Shown here in pieces: positions 45,695-55,480 of a stretch of 64,000 bases of DNA. The stretch spans positions 123,901,447 through 123,965,446 of the forward strand of contig CM056573.1 in NCBI GenBank assembly GCA_029721435.1. The letters are read 5' to 3'. Made by a program: the position numbers and the translations under genes. Source of the DNA: Gymnothorax reevesii. Lineage: Eukaryota > Chordata > Actinopteri > Anguilliformes > Muraenidae. The first letter of the stretch is position 1. Every line of letters begins with the position of its first letter. Below the pieces are notes generated by a model. The model did no database searches. It saw only the letters and a program-made list of their open reading frames with translations, and had not been told where the DNA came from.

Positions 45695-46357
45695 TAAGTC
45701 CTGGCTAGTTCTCAATCATTTTCCTTTACTGACATGTTTTCCAATTATTGTAATTGGCAACTGAAGACACGGTTTCTCTCCCTACAGCGATGAAATCATG
45801 GGCTTAATTCAGCACAGTGGCGCAACCTGTACTGAGAATTGTGACCAAACATCCGTTTAAAACAGTTATGAGTTCTGACCTGTTCTCAGTCATTTTCATG
45901 ATTAACAAAAGGTTCACTCCGAGAGCGCTCCGCACATAACAGGTGCTGCTTGTTCTCCTCGATTATGTAAGAAAACAATGAAAACAATTCATCAGGACAC
46001 TTATTTGCTGTATTTAAATCAAAGTTATTCTAATTTCCATACCTGTCCACTCTCACGAAAATAGCTTGAGCAGCACACTGCCTATTTAACAGCCAAGTGC
46101 CACTTTAGAAAAAAATAAAAAAATTAACCCACTCAATACAGAGAGTGAAAAGCGATATTTCATTGGAACACGGACCTGATCAATCAACGCGAAGCACTGG
46201 CCCATATATAAGTAAATTATTTTTCTGTACTGAATTTTGCCCATGATTTCATCGCTGTTCGATCGCATATGGAGAGAAACCGTGTCTTAAGTCGCCAATT
46301 ATCATAATTGGAAAATGCATCAGTAAAGGAAAATGACTGAGAACTAGCCAGGACTAA
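45695..46357. repeat. foldback element, arms of about 120 bp, loop of about 415 bp
   Basis: The left arm (45695-45813) starts TAAGTCCTGGCTAGTTCTCA; the right arm (46230-46357), reverse-complemented, starts TTAGTCCTGGCTAGTTCTCA. Both continue through TTTTCCTTTACTGA, CCAATTAT, AAGACACGGTTTCTCTCC and GATGAAATCATGGGC. No coding frame and no evident target duplication were seen. Confidence 0.8.
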
Positions 46358-47947
46358 TTGTCATAAAGGGACGTGTCTGCGCCCCCCAATTCCCGGGTCT
46401 AGAACTGCCACTGGTCCTTTGTCAACGATTTCCTGAGTGAGCGAGAGCGGGGGAGGGAGAGGCTGAGGTAATTAATGCACTGCACCAAGCTCTGTAATGT
46501 AAAATTTTACCTATTTTAAACAGTAAAAAAATAGAAAGAAAAAAAAAACTGGGAAATCAATGTGGTGGACAGTGTTGTTATTGTGTTGGACCTTCACAAA
46601 TAAATTAACGCATTAGGAACTCCCTCTGTCCATAGTCCTTTCTCAAAGATCTTCAGGTCCAAGTCAAGGTCACATATGATCAGTGGTACTTGGAGACCGA
46701 GGATCAACCTCAAGGGTGTATGAAACGATGGCAGGCATCGCAATTAACATTTTGCATTGAGTTGCGCCCTGGTAATACATCTTACTCTTCCTCACTACGC
46801 ACAAGACAGCAGTTCAGCTACTTGTGATAACAAATCAACTCTCAACAGATCTATACTCTTTTTGCTACAAAGGGGAATGGTGTCTAACTGATAAGAGTCA
46901 AGGTTTTTTAAGTGGAGTACAAAAAAAAAACTAATTTGTTCAAACATGTCAAAAATTTTTTTGCATGTTCCAAAATATGTTACAGATTAACCATTCAACC
47001 CTTCAGATCCAGTGGTAACCGCAGGGCCACAAAATGGGAAGAGGAAATGTCCAAAAATGGGGGAGAGGAAAAATTCAGTAAATGATTAGAACACTGAAAA
47101 TGGACAAATAACAGAAAGTCCCTAGATTTGACACTGTGGGGGTTTGAAGCTTTTAACTGAGTTTCAAAGGCGATCTGAACAATAAATGGAGTTGATTTGA
47201 TGCTATAGTCCTGTAACCTCCAGATGAAGAGTCAGAGTTCCAAGAACAGGAATCCCAAACATTCCATATACTGACCCGCTCCCCACCCCCCTGCAACCCG
47301 CACCTGACTACCCCTCTACATCTTAGCCCCACGGTATCCACTCTTTTTTCCCTGCCACAACACAGGGGGTAAGAACAGTGAGGCAGAACACTGCAATACA
47401 GCCAATTAGATGAGAGGAGCTGTAATAGAGTGAGCTTCTTCGCAGTGAGCCAGATAGTACTGAGAAACACAGCATAATTCTGGTACATCAGCTCCGTATA
47501 GAGACACAGCATAAGTACCACTCCATGGCTCAGACTAATCACACAGAGCCCTTTTCTTCATTTTGTAAAAGTAGCAGTTTAAATTTGATACAATGTTGAA
47601 GCAGTAGTCAGCATAGCTTGGTTTCATAAAGTACGATTACTGAGTTAGCTGGTCAGCTGAAGTATAAATAATTGATGCCCTCTCAAATATCGAACATGAA
47701 CAGAAGTGAAAAAGAGTCATTTCGGGTTTTACTCAGCGTGGTTATCCAGGGTATTTCTACTCTGTGATTGCGGATCAGCCCAGAACAGTGTAGTTTCAAA
47801 CACTGAAACACATTATTAATCTTACACCTCAAGTCTATACAAAACCACAGCAAAGTATATAGAGAACAAGGTACAACTCAGTGCAAAACACCGATTGCTA
47901 TGCATCCGCCTGCCATAGCTTCATATGTCCCAAAAGTTGATTTCCAG

Positions 47948-47970
47948 CCCCCCCACCCCCCCCCCCCCCC
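47948..47970. repeat. poly-C tract
   Basis: About 22 cytosines with one A. It could be a replication or sequencing-slippage site. Confidence 0.9.
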
Positions 47971-49025
47971 ATCATACAACTGACATTGTGTGACCTTGAC
48001 TATCAACCTGATGACCTCCGCAACCCAAGTGGGTCAGCTAGCCTCTGTGGAGAGCAACCATGTCACATTTGGTGAAAATCCCTCCATTCCTACCGTAAAT
48101 ATAGCAAAACAAAATATTTATGATTATCGGTGTGACAGACGCATGCAAATGCGGACAATTGGGAAACCCCCACTGTGTGTATCGGAGGCATGAAAAACCT
48201 ATTACAATGGGTAAAAATATCACACATTCATTCACCATTTAAATCAGTTTAATTTTAGCACAGACTGAAGCAGCAACGTATGTACTGCAATTCTGTTCAT
48301 AGCAGAAGGCCATGATTTTCTAAAACATTAGGCATTTTACAAAAAGATATTTTACTTAAACCCCTTTGCACTGAAGCAAAATTTGGCTATTGAGTCATGA
48401 TCCAATTCAATGCTTTATAATTCAAGACTTGACCTTCATAGAGGGAGAGAATATGGCTTAACTGACACAAGACACTTGCAGCATTTAGAATTCAATTGTA
48501 TTTCAGTTTATTTTCATGAATCTGGTAGAAAAAAAGACAAACAAAAAAAAATCTTTGTGAATATTCAGCATTGCAATTATAAAAAAAATATTCATACTTA
48601 TGATTGAAAAATGGCTGGGAGTTAAAACAATACATTTCTGGGATCATTTTTGATATGAAGACTATAATTAAAAGTAAAACGACATGATATCAATACCATG
48701 TAGAATTTTTGCCTCCGTAAACAGATTTTTCTTAACTACTTAATTGGGACACCATTGGCTCACTATAGCTGAAGTGTTTGCTACAAAGGACTACGATTTT
48801 TTCTGTGACAAGAGATCATGTTTTTGAACCGCTGGATAGATACTATGGGCATGTATATTGAGCAGTTTGCACATCAGGCTTAGCTGAGGAGTTCAATTCA
48901 TGCAACTCCTGGGAAACATACTTATCCATAATCTAAACTGTGTTCGAGCTTGGCTTGCTACTGACTAATTAATAACTGATCCGGAAGTACCTCCCAGTGA
49001 TAGAATAGGGTAACTGCATGTATTC

Positions 49026-50022
49026 AAAGGTGCACTATGCAAGTTTGTTTACTTTCTGCGCGATTCTATTTTTGTCTCAATTCGCCAACATTTTAATTTA
49101 ATTTAAATTTATTCAAGCAGGGGGCCTGACTGAGATCATGTCTCATTTTCAGCAGGGCTCTGCATTACAAGCAATTAAAATAACAGTTTAAGGACATTTG
49201 TAGAACAAAAAGAATACAATGCCATTATTAAAGGGAAAACATTAACTAAAACAACAACAATTCTCTTTATAAGGAGTAAAATAGGCTAAATAATTTGATC
49301 TTTTTTGTTAAATTTTCAATATGCATATAAAAAGTCAGCTTGTCATCCAGCCAAATGCCCAAGTATTCATAATGGGGGACATGCTCAATTTGGGTACCCT
49401 GCAGGGTACAAATTTGAAAACCAATCAATTTTTCTAGCTTTGGTGAATACCATGAACTTGAGTTTGTCCTCATTTAAGACGAGCTTCAAATCAATTAAGA
49501 TCTTTGAATCGAGTTAAAATCATGCTGCAGATTACATATGGCCTGCTGAACTGAAGAAGCAGTCGAGTAAATTATGGTATCGTCAACATATAAATACAAT
49601 TTACAATGATCCAAGGATAAGCCAATATTATTAATATAGATAGGTGAATAACAAAGGGCCAAGAATTGAACCTTGTGGAACTCCTCTGCTGATTTGAGCA
49701 CTTCGAGACTGAATTGTTTTCAAATGAAATATAATTTCAAATGTCATCTCTCCACGATCCACTAGCTGCCTGCCCTAAATTCACTGTAAAAAAACCTGGC
49801 TCTGGAGACTGCACAGGCATCACAGACTGCAAATAAACACAAGGGGCACAGGCTGTGCTCCATAACATAACAGACAGTCCTGGCCAATCACCGACAAGAG
49901 TTGACAGTTATGGAAGAATAGGCAGGTGGGAACTATAGGAGGGAGGGGCGGGCTACCTCTGTTTTGTTTGAGTTCAAATGTCAACAGAAGTTAAAGTAAA
50001 CAAACTTACATAGTGCACCTTT
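49026..50022. mobile_element. MITE copy 1 (AAAGGTGCACTATG ends), enlarged by a LINE fragment
   Basis: Ends AAAGGTGCACTATGCAAGTT and, reverse-complemented, AAAGGTGCACTATGTAAGTT bound the element. The right part (49757-50022) matches a second copy at 51484-51786 through CCTGCCC, TCTGGAGACTGCACAGG-like, CTGGCCAATCAC and AGGGAGGGGCGGGCTACCTC blocks. The left part is interrupted after about 35 bases by the LINE fragment at 49067-49754. Confidence 0.8.
49067..49754 (-). pseudogene. LINE (non-LTR) reverse-transcriptase fragment
   Basis: Minus-strand frames read SPIYINNIGLSLDHCKLYLY, with the catalytic box as YVDD (usual YADD) followed by TIIYSTASSVQQAICNLQHD. Further on come a short EYLGIWLDDKLTF-type motif and a 3' tail rich in AATTTA (plus strand 49094-49112). 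This is the palm-domain and 3' end of a 5'-truncated LINE. CGAT(T/C)C on both sides (49061-49066 and 49755-49760) looks like a short target duplication within the host MITE. Confidence 0.85.
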
Positions 50023-50381
50023 AATGGAGCAGCTCAATGTCCACTGGCATCTATGTCTGCACAAAGGGGTTAATGTGCCCCAATATGAATTGTTTTTTTT
50101 TGTTAATTATCAGCAAAGGTTAAAATTCCTCGGATTAAAATGTAAAGGCCCTCTCATGTGTCTAGAAATGACATCTCATGTGTCTGATTTTGGATTAATG
50201 AATAATCTGGCTTAGAAATCGTACTTAACAAAAAGAAAGAAAAAAAATCTTGCCAACTGGAACAAGATGCGGGAAAGGATATCTATTTTCTGAATGTGAA
50301 TTACCTGCTTTGGTTATCAGTCAGGGTTCTGGTTTATGGATAAAGATGATCTTGTGACAAAATGGTCTGTATGTTTTAAAC

Positions 50382-51369
50382 TAGGGGTGTTAACATCTAC
50401 ACGTGTGAACGGTTACACGGATAACAAATCATAACCGTTTAAAAAAATCAATAACTGTTTACATGTCATTTTTTCCTCCTCGTTCATTTCTCACCCATAC
50501 ATATAGTCGCCTATTTTTAGGGGTGATAATGTTGCCTGAAAGCTTCAGATAATAACATTAACTAACAGTACACTTAAATGTCCCCACTAGTGCAGTTATC
50601 CGCATACAGATGCATGGGGCGCAATGTTGCCCTGATATATATATAAAAAAAAAAAAAACCCCGCAGCCACAGCCAGTGTTGCGCCACTTCAAGAACAGGC
50701 TGCTGAGGGCTTGAGAAGAGCGCTGCGCTTATCATCTCCTCCATGTGCAAATGTTGTGCAGCTGAAAACAAAAACTGTTAATGGCTTGTTATTTTAGCCT
50801 ATATTGTTGATATATTCTTGGTTGGTGTTCTGTGGGCTTTTCACGACTTGATCACGCATCCTCGTGTCTAAAGAAGAGGAAGAAAACACATTTTTTTCGC
50901 CAATTTTAGTGAATAATTGTGAGAGTCCCCCTCTACTTTTTTAACTTTGGATATAAAGGTGAAGTTTCTTCCTCTCACTTCAGCTTACTTTGGCTTCTTT
51001 TTGAGTTGCTTTCTCTCGCCAATTCCACATTACTTTTATGAGACGCATATTAAAATTCAGACGAAGCTCCCGTTGCGAGAGAGGGATGCAGTTAGCACTT
51101 GAAGTTTAAAAAAAAATTGTACAAAGGTGAGCAAAAGTTAAAACAGTGATTAAAATAGAAGGTTAAATCCTTTTTCAGCTTTCACTTGTACGTTTTCTTA
51201 TCTGTCAAAATGATAGAGGATTTTATTTTCAACTCATTTTACTTTCTGTGGTTATACAGCGCAACTGCGATAGAAAAAGCTCAAAAATCTCCGAACGTGT
51301 AACCGGGTACATGTCGGTTAGTAGTCCCGTGTACACGTGTTGAAAAAATTGTGAACGTTGACACCCCTA
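50382..51369. mobile_element. hAT-type non-autonomous element, perfect 8-bp target duplication
   Basis: TTTTAAAC lies on both sides (50374-50381 and 51370-51377). The ends are TAGGGGTGTTAACATCTACA and, reverse-complemented, TAGGGGTGTCAACGTTCACA. Further in, ACACGTGTGAACGG is mirrored by CCGTGTACACGTGT. TAGGGGTG ends with an 8-bp duplication are typical of a vertebrate hAT lineage. The interior has no transposase frame. Confidence 0.93.
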
Positions 51370-51483
51370 TTTTAAACTATATAAAATCAACATATTACAT
51401 CACACATTACCTTCTACTCTAGGTCCAGGCACAGGTCTGAAAGGTTTTTTAATCCAAGGGTATTTTTCTACATCCAATGAAAT

Positions 51484-53320
51484 GGTGTAGTATGCAAGTT
51501 TGTTTACTTTCTGCCACAATCCGCTAGCTGCCTGCCCCTAAATTCACTGTAATTAAAAAAAAAAAAAAAAAAAATCCAGGCTCTAGAGACCGCACAGGCG
51601 TCACAAACTGCAAACAAGCAAAAAGGGGCGCAGGCTATGCCCCATAACATAAAAACAGTCCCGGCCAATCACTGACAAGAGTTGACATTTACAGAAGCAT
51701 GGGCAGGTGGGAGCTATGGGAGGGAGGGACAGGCTACCTCTGTTTTGTTTGAACTTGAATATCAACAGAAGTGTAAGTAAACAGACTTGCATAGTAGGGG
51801 CGTAACGGTTCTGAATCAATATTTTTTCTTTTTTAAAAGAGTAGTAACACCATCTGCTACCATGGGGCGAACATCCAAGCTTTTCCTTTCCCTTTATTAA
51901 CCCCCGTGCCGTCCTGAACTAAAGTGCTTAACATCAAAGGGCAAGGGAAATGCTTCCGGAAAATACTGATGTTAGTCAAGTTTTTTCGTCTACATGCTGA
52001 GAGGAGCCAAGCAAATGAAAACAAAATCATCATCCTATTAACCAATTAGTCAACTCTAAGAAATGTATACCTGTTCCCATTTACTTTGCTTGATTAGCAA
52101 TCAAATTGGTGGATTTGTTTTCTCTTTAAGTTGAATGAGTAGAGCTGTTTATTAAGACATGTTTGATGCTGCATTTTGAAATTTAAATGGGCATAAAACA
52201 GCACTGCTTGAACACGATTGCCATTGCCACGACATTTCGTGCAACTGTGATCATTTATATTTCACATTCACGTTTCATCCGCTTTTCAGAATGTTTTCCA
52301 CCATGCGTATTTTTAGACGCTTAAACTCCAGGGCGATCTTATAACAAATCTGTTTTAAATTAATCTTGAATAATGAGAGATGTAATTCAGAGGAAGATTT
52401 TTTCTAATTATTCAAACTGGCATTCTTTCAATCTAACACCATAGCCCAGTTAAGTGTGTCTGCTTTTCACCATCACTTCTTAATCACTATAGGCTACTGG
52501 CTAAACTTCTTGATTGTTATTTAGGCCAAGTACATGAAAGCAGATTTAAGGAAGGGCAGAGCACCTGTAATTAGCGAAATCCAAACGCAGGTTTCTTCCC
52601 GATGATATATTAAATCGTTTTAAGCTGCTTCAGGTGTGTATGTTTCAAGAAATTACATGAGACTGCCATGACGGGGTGTTGTCTCATCACACTTTTAAAA
52701 AAATCTTTGTTCAACATTGCCACATCCCAACTCAGCATTCCATCTCTCATTGTGGTATTTTTAGGAGATCTTTAATGATAATAAAAATAAATAGATTTAT
52801 TTTCAGATCGCCCTGGATTTCAAGCATCTAAAATATACACAAGGTGGAAAACATTAAAGAGGATGAAATGTGACTGTGAGCTATAAATGATCAAAATCAC
52901 ACAAAATGGCCAAATACACGTTCTTGCAAATCTATGCCCATTTAACTTTAGGAATGTGGCAATCAAACATGCAGTTTTAATAAACAGCTCTACTCATTCA
53001 GTAAAGTAAAAAAGCGAATCGCCTGCTTGATTGCTAATTGAGCAAAATAAACAGGGACAAGATTTAAGTAACCCAATTGCTTAAAAGGAGACGACTCTCT
53101 GGTCGTTTACTTGGTTCCGTGCAGCATGTCGCCGAAACAGTCAAGTTTTTTTCCCGGAAGCATTTCTCATGCCCTTTGATGTTTGGCACTTTCGTTCAAG
53201 ACAGCATCAGGTTTAATAAAGGAAAATGGACAACTCGGATGTTCGCCCCATGGCGGTCCTATGCCTTAAAAAACATTGATTCAGAATCGTTACACCCCTA
53301 TTGCATAGTGTACCTTTAAG
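51484..53320. mobile_element. MITE copy 2, split by a hAT element
   Basis: The left end GGTGTAGTATGCAAGTTTGT and the right end (53301-53320, TTGCATAGTGTACCTTTAAG) are the termini of the family described at 49026-50022. The body (51500-51786) carries a long A-run and the same GGCCAATCAC and GGGAGGGAGGGAC blocks. The far right end is displaced by the hAT insertion at 51795-53300. Confidence 0.8.
51795..53300. mobile_element. hAT-type foldback, 1,506 bp, perfect 8-bp target duplication
   Basis: TTGCATAG lies on both sides (51787-51794 and 53301-53308), and its removal restores the MITE terminus. The ends are TAGGGGCGTAACGGTTCTGA and, reverse-complemented, TAGGGGTGTAACGATTCTGA. The arms of about 400 bases share ATGGGGCGAACATCC, TCCGGAA/TTCCCGGAAGC, CTTGATTAGCAATCAA-like and GAATGAGTAGAGCTGTTTAT. 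No transposase is encoded. Confidence 0.94.
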
Positions 53321-54043
53321 GTCTTTTAAGAGGGGTGTAAAAGACTACTAGGTTTCTAATGACCCCTGGTGGATATCACATTGATTGCACACTGGATGTT
53401 CTGACATTCCCCAAGCAAAGCAAGCATCCTAGGATTTGACGCCATCTGGTGTTTTTGACAAGACATCAGATCAACACAATACAGACTGAAGAGATGTCAT
53501 ACTTGAAAGATGTCACATGCTTTTTGGTCTCTAACACCCAGCTGCGGAAAATTACCCCGCCACAAGGATACGGTTGCTGAATTACTTATCCTACATCAGA
53601 ACACTTCAGACACTCACACTGCATTCAATTGAAAAAGCTGGAACTGGCGAATCAAGGCATGTTTGCGTATCAGTGTTGGACACAATGATCACTCACCTAA
53701 ATTCAGCCAGGCCTCCTCTACACCCTGTGATGTCATCAGAGAGCACCATGCGGGATTGGGCTGCAATGAACTGTTGCCTGCGTCACAAAAAGAAGATTCA
53801 TATATGCTGAAGGAAATTAACTGGGAATGGACCTTGAAGACTTGCTTCTACCAGCAAGTAATTGATATGAACATCAAATTTTGCGCGGCATGAAAGCATT
53901 TTTAAAAACGTTATTTCTCACGGCTTCGTCCATACTGCTATGCAAATCTCACTGTTCTCAACAACAAGAACAATAATAATCACAATCCCTCCCGAAAACA
54001 GTCCTGGCTAATAAACCCACCACAAGCAGGCCATCATACTCAC

Positions 54044-54118
54044 CAAAGTCAGAGTTCAAGTCAGGGACCGTCCCAAAAGTGACAGGCTCTGTCTTCACGT
54101 CTTTTGAATCCCAAGTTC
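54044..54118 (-). CDS. mtdh: metadherin exon, acidic/Ser-rich central segment
   Basis: This 75-bp exon reads GTWDSKDVKTEPVTFGTVPD then LNSDF. It has a CCTCGCAG acceptor and a GTGAGT donor. It enters and leaves in phase 1, fitting both neighbours, exons 55229-55480 and 37989-38092. It corresponds to the region of MTDH before the SND1-binding motif, where human has Trp- and Ser-rich sequence; TEPV and a Ser-Asp pair are the only clear shared words. Alone it would be weak, but the consistent phase and position make it credible. Confidence 0.78.
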
Positions 54119-55228
54119 CTGCGAGGAACAGCAGAAAAGCTCTTAGGACAGACAAAAGTAGACCCTCATCGATACCCATGAAGTCTATCAGAGAGCAAGG
54201 CCCTGTTCCACAAAGCAATATTACTGAGTTCGCTGTATATTAACAGAGTACCACTCAAGAAAACTAGAACACAGAATGAAGCAGGGGCATGAGGGGAAAA
54301 AAAAAAAAACCACACAGGTCCATTTTCACTTGGAGCCATTACATAGCTGACAAACAATACAGCTTTAGAAATATACCCCATCAGTGTTATCAAGATAATT
54401 CAGAGTAGAACCTGAAGCAAACCCAAATGTGAAACATGAACTGAAGTACAAAGAAAAAAAACGACTCTCTTCCAGAATCAATACAGTGTAATCATCCAGC
54501 AAACTCTATAATCCTGCTTCGTGATGCAGACTCCCAGAGGGCTGCTCAAATATCAGTTTGCTAGATAAGCTCATAATAGAAATTGTTTGGAAATGGAAAA
54601 AAGACGCCTGATCTTAGATTAGCACTAAACATTTCACATATAGACCAACTCATAAACCAACAGAGTATATCTATCTGAATGAACCAGTCCTACATTCTAT
54701 AGAAGCACCAGATATTAAGCTCTGCATTCTTCAAACTCTGTTAAGATCAGCCTCCCTATCACTGAAATCGAAACATTTCCCGTTTGATTCATGCTTAGAA
54801 AATTTACTAGGAGGTCACAACCAACAATAATGTGGCCACAACAGATGATTTATATGAAAACATACGATAGGAAGCTACAGTAACTGACTGAATGCTGCCA
54901 ATAGGAAAAGTTTAAGGACGACAGAGGCTGCCATCTCCATTGGTTCACTCATGACGTTCATCACGAAAAAAACAGTCAATATGGAGACAAAACCAGTCTT
55001 CAGCTGTCATTGCTGACTCATTCTTGAAGAAATGTACCAGGAAGATGTCAGAGGGAAAAATGCAAGATCAATGATACCTGAAAGTTTTAGGTAAAACCAG
55101 AAGACAGTAAAATATGAGAGATAGCTGAATAACTAATGCCAGAAATCAGAATGAAAACCCATAGCTGATGTTCTCCCAGCACAGCACCAGTGCACTGACA
55201 TGTGGTCATACCCTGAGATAGTACTCAC
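54119..55228 (-). other. mtdh: mtdh intron (1.1 kb)
   Basis: It contains fragments of the GTTCCACAAAGCA-type repeat (about 54200-54245 and 54500-54535) and an A-run at 54297-54309; otherwise I see nothing. Confidence 0.75.
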
Positions 55229-55480
55229 CCACATGGGAGAAAATATCCTCTTCCAGCCCGCTAGGGGGTGCCCACTCCACTGCCCTGCGGTTGGGTTTTT
55301 CAGCCCTCCCAGCTTCCTGGGACCGCACTTCCTTCCTCAAGCCCCCTGAGGACCGGGCATCCAGAACCCGAGGCTCCCCCACCGCCGGGCAGGGCTGCCA
55401 CGTCCCCTCCTGGAGAGATGGAGCGTTCCAACGAACCTCAGTCATCGGGGGGCGAAGCTGAGACCCGCCTCTGGGGTTCT
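55229..55480 (-). CDS. mtdh: metadherin exon, central Trp/Pro-rich segment
   Basis: The 252-bp exon reads from ENPRGGSQLRPPMTEVRWNA to PNRRAVEWAPPSGLEEDIFS and HVG at the donor GTGAGT. I use the acceptor CCCCAATCAG because it keeps phase 1 with the preceding exon; a second AG ten bases further in would shift the frame. In the family this region is poorly conserved and low in structure, with isolated tryptophans (human NGGGWNEK), as seen here (VRWNAP, EGTWQP, VEWAPP). Base composition is markedly GC-rich compared with the introns. The length and open frame over 84 codons between good splice sites support it as coding. Confidence 0.78.

Larger units (their letters stand above)
38093..54043 (-). 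other. mtdh: large mtdh intron (16 kb) filled with nested transposons
   Basis: It contains a hAT element with a Tc1 inside (40443-42847), several tandem or foldback repeats (43016-44285), a tRNA-like TIR element, a broken THAP exon, a foldback (45695-46357), two copies of one MITE carrying a LINE fragment and a hAT respectively, and a further hAT (50382-51369). The stretches 38093-40440, 46360-49020 and 53320-54040 show only weak repeat remnants. Human MTDH has an additional segment (around DDEWSGLN) between the parts encoded on either side of this intron. I did not find it, and the flanking exons join in frame without it. Confidence 0.75.

Noticed and set aside
47153..47542. 129-codon minus-strand frame on the mtdh strand
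   Set aside because: No acceptor/donor pair in phase with neighbouring mtdh exons and no metadherin-like residues.
53574..53893. Two overlapping plus-strand frames near an mtdh exon
   Set aside because: Wrong strand for mtdh, different frames over the same bases, and no domain.
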